Made by a program: the position numbers and the translations under genes. A stretch of 11,140 nt of DNA from an uncultured Marmoricola sp. (GTDB lineage Bacteria; Actinomycetota; Actinomycetes; Propionibacteriales; Nocardioidaceae), in the NCBI RefSeq assembly GCF_943913695.1, contig NZ_CALTZE010000122.1, positions 1-11,140 on the forward strand, in the 5' to 3' direction. This document shows, piece after piece, positions 1 to 4,973 of the stretch (position 1 is its first letter; each line of letters opens with the position of its first letter). The notes beneath the pieces were generated by a model that saw only the letters and a program-made list of their open reading frames with translations, searched no databases and was not told where the DNA came from.

Positions 1-130
1 CCGCCCCGGCGACCCCGCCCGCATCGTCGCCACCGGCGAGGCCGCCTCCCGCGACCTCGACTGGCAGATGCGCCACTCCCTGGAGGACACCGTCGCCTCC
101 GCCTGGCGCGCCCGGTCGGCGGCCGGCTGA
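1..130 (+). CDS. galE: UDP-glucose 4-epimerase-like protein, C-terminal end (partial)
   Basis: Only the last 42 codons are present; the frame starts at base 2 and ends with TGA at 128-130. The peptide contains RPGDPARIVATGEAA followed by LDWQMRHSLEDTVASAW, which matches what I know of the C-terminus of actinobacterial GalE-type NAD-dependent epimerases (extended SDR family): a 'RPGDP..' loop, then a final helix ending in a Trp-containing segment. GalE interconverts UDP-glucose and UDP-galactose in the cytoplasm. The catalytic and cofactor motifs lie outside the window, so another extended-SDR sugar-nucleotide epimerase is possible. Strong hairpins follow the stop codon and could end its transcript. 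Confidence 0.7.
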   Translation, partial: RPGDPARIVATGEAASRDLDWQMRHSLEDTVASAWRARSAAG

Positions 131-138
131 GCGGCGGA

Positions 139-164
139 GGTTTCCCAGGTTCACCTGGGAAACC
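139..164. terminator. 12-bp-arm hairpin after galE (hairpin 1)
   Basis: GGTTTCCCAGGT at 139-150 is the exact reverse complement of ACCTGGGAAACC at 153-164. This gives a long stem with a tight loop, 8 nt after the galE stop. There is no U-tract. It could be an actinobacterial-type terminator without a U-tract or a dispersed intergenic palindrome. Its right arm overlaps the extended left arm of the next hairpin. Confidence 0.6.
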
Positions 165-207
165 GGCTCTTCACCCATCAAGCATGCTGGGTGAAGAGCC
201 AGTTTCC
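158..207. terminator. 20-bp-arm hairpin (hairpin 2)
   Basis: GGCTCTTCACCCA at 165-177 pairs perfectly with TGGGTGAAGAGCC at 188-200. The stem extends outward with GGAAAC at 158-163 against GTTTCC at 202-207, with a single C-A mismatch (164/201). The loop is 10 nt (178-187). A further GAAGAGC lies at 213-219. The stem competes with hairpin 1 for bases 158-164. A terminator or repeat element is likely; the sequence alone does not show regulation. Confidence 0.6.
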
Positions 208-239
208 TGTGCGAAGAGCAGGCGACGACCTGCCCCTGA

Positions 240-245
240 CATGAT
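240..245 (+). promoter_or_regulatory. Putative -10 of leaderless SDR gene
   Basis: CATGAT fits the actinobacterial -10 pattern NANNNT and ends exactly 6 nt before the ATG at 252, so transcription would start at or next to the start codon. No Shine-Dalgarno sequence is seen and no clear -35. The same arrangement precedes several other genes in the window. Confidence 0.5.
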
Positions 246-251
246 CGCGGG

Positions 252-1019
252 ATGAGCGCACCCCTCACCGACCTGTTCTCCCTCGACGGCAAGGTCGTCA
301 TCGTGACGGGCGCCTCGTCGGGGCTCGGAGTGGCCTTCGCCCAGGGCTTCGCCGAGGCCGGCGCCGACGTGGCGCTGGGGGCCCGCCGCGCCGACCGTCT
401 CGAGGAGACCGCGGCGCTGGTCGAGGGCGCGGGTCGCCGGGCACTGAAGGTGCAGACCGACGTGGCCGACCCGGAGGCGTGCCAGGCCCTCGTCGACGCG
501 ACCGTGGAGGCCTTCGGCCGCGTCGACGTGCTCGTCAACAACGCGGGCGTCGGTACGGCGTACCCCGCCACCCGCGAGACCCCCGAGCAGTTCCGGCAGG
601 TCATCGACGTCAACCTCAACGGCTGCTACTGGATGGCGCAGGCGTGCGGACGCGTCATGGAGCCGGGCTCGTCGATCATCAACATCTCCTCGGTCCTGGG
701 CCTGACCACCGCGGGTCTGCCGCAGGCGGCCTACAGCGCCTCCAAGGCCGCGCTGATCGGCCTGACCCGCGACCTCGCCCAGCAGTGGACGGGCCGCAAG
801 GGCATCCGCGTCAACGCCCTCGCGCCGGGCTTCTTCGTCTCGGAGATGACCGACACCTACCCCGACGGCTACCTCGACCAGCAGCTCGCGCGGATCCCGG
901 CCGGGCGCAAGGGCGAGTCGCAGGAGCTGGCCGCGACCGCGGTCTTCCTCGCCTCCCCCGCCGCCGGCTACATCACCGGCCAGACGCTGCCGGTCGACGG
1001 CGGCCTGACGATCACCTGA
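252..1019 (+). CDS. Short-chain dehydrogenase/reductase (classical SDR)
   Basis: A 255-residue protein of normal length for a classical SDR: a cytoplasmic NAD(P)(H)-dependent oxidoreductase with a Rossmann fold. Visible motifs are TGASSGLG at 19-26 (cofactor glycine motif), D70 of the adenine-binding DV, NNAG at 96-99, catalytic N121, S147, Y161 and K165 in YSASK, and PGFF after the active site. S147 to Y161 is one residue longer than in FabG, which looks like a one-residue loop insertion. Arg45-Arg46 after beta-2 could favour NADPH. Sequence alone does not give the substrate; it could be a 3-oxoacyl reductase, a gluconate 5-dehydrogenase-like enzyme or another alcohol dehydrogenase. It ends in the usual GGLT-type tail. 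The ATG at 252 gives the expected N-terminus just before the first strand. Confidence 0.93.
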   Translation: MSAPLTDLFSLDGKVVIVTGASSGLGVAFAQGFAEAGADVALGARRADRLEETAALVEGAGRRALKVQTDVADPEACQALVDATVEAFGRVDVLVNNAGVGTAYPATRETPEQFRQVIDVNLNGCYWMAQACGRVMEPGSSIINISSVLGLTTAGLPQAAYSASKAALIGLTRDLAQQWTGRKGIRVNALAPGFFVSEMTDTYPDGYLDQQLARIPAGRKGESQELAATAVFLASPAAGYITGQTLPVDGGLTIT

Positions 1020-1052
1020 GGATCCACAGACTGTCGGGCGGTCTCCTCAGGT
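1014..1052. terminator. Inverted repeat overlapping the SDR stop codon
   Basis: ACCTGAGGA at 1014-1022 and TCCTCAGGT at 1044-1052 are perfect 9-bp arms around a 21-nt loop. The left arm contains the SDR stop codon (TGA 1017-1019). There is no U-tract. It may be a terminator for the SDR transcript, which would fit the separate promoter suggested for the next gene. Confidence 0.4.
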
Positions 1053-1071
1053 CGATGTCAGGAGCAACTGC

Positions 1072-1077
1072 CACACT
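1072..1077 (+). promoter_or_regulatory. Putative -10 of leaderless stress-protein gene
   Basis: CACACT (NANNNT) ends 6 nt before the ATG at 1084. The bases between, CGACCC, cannot act as a ribosome binding site. A leaderless transcript is inferred. Confidence 0.45.
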
Positions 1078-1083
1078 CGACCC

Positions 1084-1620
1084 ATGACGCAACAGCCGGT
1101 GGGCCGCCCCGCCTCCACGCCCCTCACGCTCGAGTTCCCCATGTCCCTGGGCACCTTCGAGAAGTACGCCGCCGCCCAGCGCGCCGTCGACCACCTCGCC
1201 GACCAGGGGTTCCCGGTGCAGGACTGCCTCATCGTCGGCACCGACCTGCGTCAGGTCGAGCGGGTCACCGGCCGGCTGACCTGGGGCAAGGTCCTGCTCG
1301 GCGGGGTCGGGTCGGGCCTGTGGATGGGGCTGTTCATCGGCCTGATCTTCGCGCTCTTCAGCACCGCCGGCGCGCTCTCGGTGATCGTCTCCAGCATGGC
1401 CTTCGGCGCCGTCTTCTTCGCCGCGATGGCCGCGGCCGGTTACGCCGCCACCCGTGGCCGCCGCGACTTCACCTCGGTCAGCCAGGTCGTGGCCACCCGC
1501 TACGAGCTGCTCTGCGAGCACAAGAACGCCCAGCAGGCCCGCGAGCTGCTCGCCCAGCTCGGCGGCGTCGACCCCGCCCTCGGCTTCGACCCCCAGCGCC
1601 ACCAGCGCGAGCAGGGCTGA
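1084..1620 (+). CDS. General stress protein-like two-helix membrane protein
   Basis: 178 residues. The N-terminal part (about 19-60) is an alpha/beta stretch reading LGTFEKYAAAQRAVDHLAD then PVQDCLIVGTDL, typical of the general stress protein 17M / YflT-like domain. Two hydrophobic, glycine-rich helices follow at about 69-92 and 97-122. A cytoplasmic tail then carries a second short alpha/beta segment (SVSQVVATRYELLCEHKNAQQARELL). Proteins of this type are common in actinobacteria; their biochemical role is unknown and the name comes from stress-induced Bacillus relatives. The ATG at 1084 matches the leaderless promoter; Met20 (1141) is an alternative start that would keep the whole recognisable domain. 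Family assignment is fairly sure, function is not. Confidence 0.85.
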   Translation: MTQQPVGRPASTPLTLEFPMSLGTFEKYAAAQRAVDHLADQGFPVQDCLIVGTDLRQVERVTGRLTWGKVLLGGVGSGLWMGLFIGLIFALFSTAGALSVIVSSMAFGAVFFAAMAAAGYAATRGRRDFTSVSQVVATRYELLCEHKNAQQARELLAQLGGVDPALGFDPQRHQREQG

Positions 1621-1653
1621 CCGCACCTCCGGCCGCGTGGCGACCCTGCCGTT

Positions 1654-1686
1654 GGTCGAGGAAGGCGCGCAGCGCCTGTCTCGACA
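1654..1686 (+). repeat. REP-like palindromic element, copy A
   Basis: GGTCGAGGAAGGCGCGCAGC and the bases after it run through to GTCTCGACA. An inner hairpin GGCGC-GCA-GCGCC lies inside outer GTCGAG...CTCGAC arms. Copy B, 74 bp further on, is the same element in the opposite orientation. I recall similar 'GGTCGAGGAAG...GTCTCGA' elements between genes in Nocardioides; copy number was not checked. Confidence 0.6.
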
Positions 1687-1760
1687 CCTGCCGCCCCGGC
1701 GAGTGACACCTCAGCGTCGTCGGACGAGCTCCACAGCGACGCTGGTGCCGCACTCGGCGC

Positions 1761-1790
1761 TGTCGAGACGGTGCGCGACTTCCTCGACCG
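1761..1790 (-). repeat. REP-like palindromic element, copy B (inverted)
   Basis: Read on the minus strand, it begins CGGTCGAGGAAGTCGCGCAC and ends GTCTCGACA. It therefore aligns with copy A apart from about 4 missing bases in the middle and one or two substitutions. Together the two copies form a BIME-like inverted pair in the 215-bp gap before the MFS gene. The bases between them (1687-1760) show no other recognisable feature. Confidence 0.6.
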
Positions 1791-1823
1791 CCGGCCCGCA
1801 GCCGGGGGACCGGACGGACGGCC

Positions 1824-1829
1824 TACGCT
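1824..1829 (+). promoter_or_regulatory. Putative -10 of leaderless MFS gene
   Basis: TACGCT (TANNNT) ends 6 nt before the GTG at 1836. This is the best -10 match of the leaderless series and supports GTG at 1836 as the start. Confidence 0.55.
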
Positions 1830-1835
1830 CCCCCG

Positions 1836-3167
1836 GTGACCTCCGATGCCGCCGCGTGGGCCGACCAGCTCGCGGCTGACGACACGCAGCGGGCGGCGCT
1901 GCAGCGGCGGGTACTGCGGGTGGTCGTGGTCAGCCAGGTGCTGGGCGGCGCGGGCCTGGCAGCCGGCATCACCGTCGGCTCGCTGTTGGCCGTCGACCTG
2001 CTCGGCTCCGAGGGAGCTGCCGGGCTGCCGATCGCGCTGATTACGCTGGGGTCCGCGCTCGCCGCCTACCTGATGGGCCGGCTGACGCAGCAGTTCGGGC
2101 GCCGGGTCGGCCTGGGCGCCGGCTTCCTGTCCGGCGGCGTGGGCGCAGTCGGCGTGGTCGCCGGCGCGGCGACGGGCCAGGCCTGGCTGCTGCTCGCTGC
2201 GATGGTGCCCTACGGCGCCGGCACGGCCGCCAACCTCCAGGCCCGCTACGCCGGCACCGACCTCGCCCTGCCCGCCGAGCGCGGCACGGCCGTGAGCACC
2301 GCGCTGGTGGCGACCACCCTGGGCGCCGTGGCCGGCCCCAACCTCATCGGCCCCCTCGGCGACCTCGCCGACGGGCTCGGCCTGCCGACGCTCACCGGTC
2401 CCTTCCTGCTCTCGGGCGCCGCTTTCCTGGCCGCCGGGTCCGTGCTGGTCGCCCTGCTGCGGCCGGACCCCTTCCTCGTCGCGCTCGATCTCGCCCGTCG
2501 ACAGCAGGAAGGCCCCGCCGTGTCGCACGGCGGCGTCGCGGCGCGGGCCGGGCTCGTGGTCGGCGCCACGGTCATGGTGCTGACACAGGTCGCGATGGTC
2601 GCCATCATGACGATGACGCCGGTTCACATGCGCGGTCACGACCACGGTCTCGCCGCCGTCGGGCTCGTCATCGGGCTGCACGTCGCGGCGATGTTCCTGC
2701 CCTCGCTGGTCACCGGCCCGCTGGTCGACCGCATCGGGCGGGTCCCGATGGCCGTGGCCGCGGGCGTGATCCTGCTCGCCGCCGGACTCACTGCGGCGCT
2801 CGCCCCCGGCGACTCCGTGGCCCTCCTCGCCTTGGCCCTGATCCTGCTCGGCCTGGGGTGGAACGTCGGCCTGATCGCCGGCACCACCCTGGTCGTCGAC
2901 GCGACCACCCCTCGCGAGCGCGGTCGGGTGCAGGGAGCTCTCGACGTGCTGGTGGCGCTCGGCGGGGCCGGCGGCGCCGCGGTGAGCGGCCTGGTCGTGG
3001 CCGGCACGTCGTACGCCGTGCTGGGGCTGGCCGGCGGCGTGCTCTCGCTGCTGCTGCTGCCTGTGGCGCTGTGGGCCCGTCCGCGACTGGCCACACCCAG
3101 CACCATGTCGGACATCTCGTCGGACAGCACGTCCGCGGCCCCGCCCGACACCGCTCCCACCCCGTAG
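1836..3167 (+). CDS. MFS transporter
   Basis: 443 residues with about 12 hydrophobic helices in two halves, the usual size for a major facilitator superfamily permease in the cytoplasmic membrane. The loop 2-3 signature (motif A) is seen as GRLTQQFGRRV at 81-91 and recurs in the second half as GPLVDRIGRVP at 294-304. A conserved-looking stretch MTMTPVHMRGHDHG at 258-271, rich in His and Met, sits at the start of the second half; I recall a similar MTMTP.HM...GH motif in uncharacterised MFS proteins. The last 25 residues are polar (Ser, Pro, Thr) and probably cytoplasmic. The substrate cannot be named; drug or metabolite efflux by proton antiport is the usual guess. The GTG start is set by the leaderless -10 at 1824-1829 and keeps an amphipathic N-terminus before helix 1. 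Confidence 0.9.
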   Translation: MTSDAAAWADQLAADDTQRAALQRRVLRVVVVSQVLGGAGLAAGITVGSLLAVDLLGSEGAAGLPIALITLGSALAAYLMGRLTQQFGRRVGLGAGFLSGGVGAVGVVAGAATGQAWLLLAAMVPYGAGTAANLQARYAGTDLALPAERGTAVSTALVATTLGAVAGPNLIGPLGDLADGLGLPTLTGPFLLSGAAFLAAGSVLVALLRPDPFLVALDLARRQQEGPAVSHGGVAARAGLVVGATVMVLTQVAMVAIMTMTPVHMRGHDHGLAAVGLVIGLHVAAMFLPSLVTGPLVDRIGRVPMAVAAGVILLAAGLTAALAPGDSVALLALALILLGLGWNVGLIAGTTLVVDATTPRERGRVQGALDVLVALGGAGGAAVSGLVVAGTSYAVLGLAGGVLSLLLLPVALWARPRLATPSTMSDISSDSTSAAPPDTAPTP

Positions 3168-3199
3168 CGCGCCTCCCGCACCTCCCGGCCGGGCGGTGT

Positions 3200-3205
3200 C
3201 ACCAT
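3200..3205 (+). promoter_or_regulatory. Putative -10 of leaderless DUF1707 gene
   Basis: CACCAT (NANNNT) ends 6 nt before the ATG at 3212, within the 44-bp gap after the MFS gene. The intervening CCGAGG is too close to the ATG to be a good Shine-Dalgarno sequence. Confidence 0.45.
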
Positions 3206-3211
3206 CCGAGG

Positions 3212-3652
3212 ATGACCGCTTCCCCACACACTGCGGCGCTCAGCACGCTGACCGAGCGTGTCGGCGACACCGAGCGCGACGCGCTGATCGCCGAGCTCAA
3301 CGGCCACCACGTCCACGGGCGGCTCTCCTCCGAGGAGCTCGACCGACGTCAGGGCCTCGCGCTGGTCGCCGTCACCCGCTACGACCTGCTGCTGCTGGTC
3401 AACGACCTGCCCCGCGCCGAGCTGCCCGCCGAGCGACCCCGTCCCGCACCCGCCCTGCGTGAGGCGGGCTGGGTGCTGGCCAAGCGCGGTGCCGACGTGG
3501 CGCTCACCGCCAGCCCCGTGGTCGGCACGGCGTGGGTCTTCGCTGTGACGTTCCAGTACTCCGGGCTCGAGGGCGGTCTCGCGACCGGCCTGGCCAGCGG
3601 AGCCGTGGGCTACGCGACCCACGTGGTGCGGAGCTGGCTCAAGCGCCGCTGA
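3212..3652 (+). CDS. DUF1707 domain-containing membrane protein
   Basis: 146 residues. About 15-67 (RVGDTERDALIAELNGHHVH, then GRLSSEELDRR and a final NDLP) is a DUF1707 domain. This short helical, SHOCT-like module is found at the N-terminus of many actinobacterial proteins and has the pattern R.(S/G)D.(E/D)R followed by GRL...E..DR and a closing DLP. The C-terminal half has two weakly hydrophobic stretches (about 100-118 and 122-140), probably a small membrane hairpin, and ends in basic WLKRR. No enzymatic motif is seen and the role of DUF1707 is not known to me. The ATG at 3212 is chosen because it fits the leaderless promoter and places the domain at the N-terminus. It follows the MFS gene by 44 bp and overlaps the convergent hydrolase gene by 14 bp. 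Confidence 0.85.
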   Translation: MTASPHTAALSTLTERVGDTERDALIAELNGHHVHGRLSSEELDRRQGLALVAVTRYDLLLLVNDLPRAELPAERPRPAPALREAGWVLAKRGADVALTASPVVGTAWVFAVTFQYSGLEGGLATGLASGAVGYATHVVRSWLKRR

Positions 3653-3654
3653 GC
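3637..3654. terminator. Palindrome holding both convergent stop codons
   Basis: GCTCA (3637-3641) and TGAGC (3650-3654) are perfect arms around an 8-nt GC-rich loop. The + strand TGA (3650-3652) ends the DUF1707 gene. The minus-strand TGA (3641-3639) ends the hydrolase gene. Shared bidirectional termination is possible, but the stem is short. Confidence 0.35.
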
Positions 3655-4511
3655 ACCTCGCGCAGCTTCGCCGCGAACTCCTCGGGCTTGCCGGTCTGCC
3701 CGAACTCGCCTCCCAGGAAGCCGCCGTGCCCGCTCGGGAAGACCACGGCTTCCTGGCCCAGCGCCGCAGCGACGGCGTACGCCGCCCGGCCGGCCATCTC
3801 GCCGTCGTCCGGGCCACCGGACTCCTCCCCCACGCCCACGACCACGCGGGTCGGCGCTGCCTGGATCGCCGCCACGTCGGGGGTGAAGTCGACGCCGCCG
3901 CCGCGCATGTTGGCCATCAGCGGGTCGTCGCGCGAGCCGTCGTCCTCGGCCGGCAGCCCGAAGGCGGCCGGGTCGGGCGCAGGTTGCTGCAGGTAGTCGG
4001 GCGTCGCCGGACCGCGGTGCATCACGAAGGCGATGAACCGCGCGATCGCCGGCCCGCCGCCCTGGGCGTCGTACGTCGCGACCATGTCGTCGCCGATCGC
4101 CACGATCGCGTCGCGGTCGGGGAGCACACCCGCCGCGGGCGGCTCGTGGGCGACCAGGGTGCGCACGTCGTCGGGGTGGGCCGCCACGAGGGCGAGCGCG
4201 TTGACCGCGCCGCCACTGCTGGCGAAGAGGTCGACCGGTCCTCCGCCCAGCGCCTCCACCAGGGCGTGCACGTCCTCGGCATGCTCCGCGGCGCTGATGG
4301 CCGCGGTGGCGTCCTCACGCTCGCTGCGACCGGTGTTGCGCGGGTCGAGGGTGACCACGACGCGGTCGGAGAAGTGGGAGGCCAGGGAGCCGAAGCCGCT
4401 CGCGTCCATCGGCGAGCCGATCATCACGAGGGCGACATCGCCCGAGGCGAGGTCACCGCGGACGTCGTAGGTCAGGGTCGCGCCGGGCACGGCGATGTGG
4501 TGGGTCTCCAT
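3639..4511 (-). CDS. Alpha/beta-fold hydrolase
   Basis: 290 residues from the ATG at 4511, normal for a single-domain alpha/beta hydrolase. Order of motifs: strand-3 loop MIGSP at 30-34 (oxyanion region), DPRNTGRS at 56-63 (the family's D.RG.G.S), the nucleophile elbow FASSGGAV with Ser99 as nucleophile, and SGHGGFLG near the end with His262. The acid is probably Glu229 or Glu230 in VGVGEESGG after strand 7. The elbow has Ala in place of the first Gly of GxSxG, which the fold tolerates. It is likely cytoplasmic, as no signal peptide is seen. Substrate unknown: ester, lactone or haloalkane-type chemistry cannot be told apart here. Upstream in-frame ATGs at 4544 and 4568 exist, but they add a Pro/Ser-rich tail unlike the family and run into the candidate operator. 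It is divergent from the ArsR-SulP pair. Confidence 0.88.
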   Translation of the reverse strand: METHHIAVPGATLTYDVRGDLASGDVALVMIGSPMDASGFGSLASHFSDRVVVTLDPRNTGRSEREDATAAISAAEHAEDVHALVEALGGGPVDLFASSGGAVNALALVAAHPDDVRTLVAHEPPAAGVLPDRDAIVAIGDDMVATYDAQGGGPAIARFIAFVMHRGPATPDYLQQPAPDPAAFGLPAEDDGSRDDPLMANMRGGGVDFTPDVAAIQAAPTRVVVGVGEESGGPDDGEMAGRAAYAVAAALGQEAVVFPSGHGGFLGGEFGQTGKPEEFAAKLREVLSGA

Positions 4512-4567
4512 GCTGCTTCGACCCGCCGTGGGTGGCGGACTCATCGGTGCCAGGGTCGATGCCAACA

Positions 4568-4597
4568 TGAAGAGATGTGCAAGTCATGTAGTCTTCA
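4568..4597. promoter_or_regulatory. Candidate ArsR operator and arsR-sulP promoter
   Basis: TGAAGA (4568-4573) and TCTTCA (4592-4597) are perfect inverted arms. Between them a smaller ATG...CAT pair (4575-4577, 4585-4587) continues the symmetry imperfectly. TAGTCT at 4589-4594 fits a TANNNT -10 for the arsR gene and lies inside the repeat, so a bound repressor would block it. The spacer serves both the hydrolase (minus) and the arsR-sulP pair (plus). It is more AT-rich than its surroundings. Operator function is inferred from position and symmetry. Confidence 0.5.
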
Positions 4598-4623
4598 CCT
4601 GACCAATTCTCGTCGAGCTCAGC

Positions 4624-4629
4624 AGGAGG
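4624..4629 (+). promoter_or_regulatory. Shine-Dalgarno of arsR-family gene
   Basis: AGGAGG, 5 nt before the ATG at 4635, is a full-strength ribosome binding site. It decides the start against the in-frame ATG at 4575. It contrasts with the SD-less genes on the left of the window. Confidence 0.75.
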
Positions 4630-4634
4630 CGCAG

Positions 4635-4973
4635 ATGGGCGTGCCGCTCTACCAGGCCAAGGCCGAGCTCTTCAAGACGCTGGGCCACCCCGCACGCATC
4701 CGGATCCTCGAGCTGCTCTCGGAGCGCGACCACGCCGTCCACGAGCTGCTGGAGGCGATCGCCATCGAGCCCAGCAACCTCTCCCAGCAGCTCGCCGTGC
4801 TGCGCCGGGCCTCGATGGTGGTCTCCCGCCGCGACCGGGGCGAGGTCGTCTACTCGGTCAGCGTCCCGGAGGTCCGCGACCTGCTGCTGGCGGCCCGCCG
4901 GATCCTCTCCGACATCGTCGCCGCCCACGGCGAGCTGGGGGCCGAGCTCGCGCCGGTGTCCCCGCGCCGATGA
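4635..4973 (+). CDS. ArsR/SmtB-family transcriptional regulator
   Basis: 112 residues, a single winged-helix domain typical of ArsR/SmtB dimeric repressors. The first helices read KAELFKTLGHPARIRILELL (about 9-28). The recognition helix is SNLSQQLAVLRRASMV (about 47-62) and the wing is RRDRGEVVYSV. The usual alpha-3 metal motif ELCVCDL is replaced by DHAVHEL (32-38), with Ala and His where the cysteines should be. The alpha-5 DxH...HxxH/E pattern is absent and the protein has no cysteine. A classical As, Cd or Zn sensor role is therefore unlikely, and the effector is unknown. Its TGA overlaps the ATG of the SulP gene (ATGA), implying a translationally coupled operon in which it probably controls the transporter. 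An upstream in-frame ATG (4575) would add an N-terminal MCKSC. Confidence 0.92.
   Translation: MGVPLYQAKAELFKTLGHPARIRILELLSERDHAVHELLEAIAIEPSNLSQQLAVLRRASMVVSRRDRGEVVYSVSVPEVRDLLLAARRILSDIVAAHGELGAELAPVSPRR

Noticed and set aside
131..251. Riboswitch or small RNA for the SDR gene
   Set aside because: The hairpins are strong, but the SDR gene appears leaderless with its -10 at 240-245, so they would not be in its mRNA. No known riboswitch motif was recognised.
1500..3227. Minus-strand open frame of 575 codons opposite the MFS gene
   Set aside because: Its product is rich in Gly, Arg, Gln and Asp with no recognisable domain, and it lies opposite a clear MFS transporter; high GC removes stop codons from such frames.
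3726..4973. 415-codon + strand frame ending in the ArsR domain
   Set aside because: Everything before 4635 is antisense to the hydrolase and looks like shadow sequence. The AGGAGG at 4624-4629 marks the true start.
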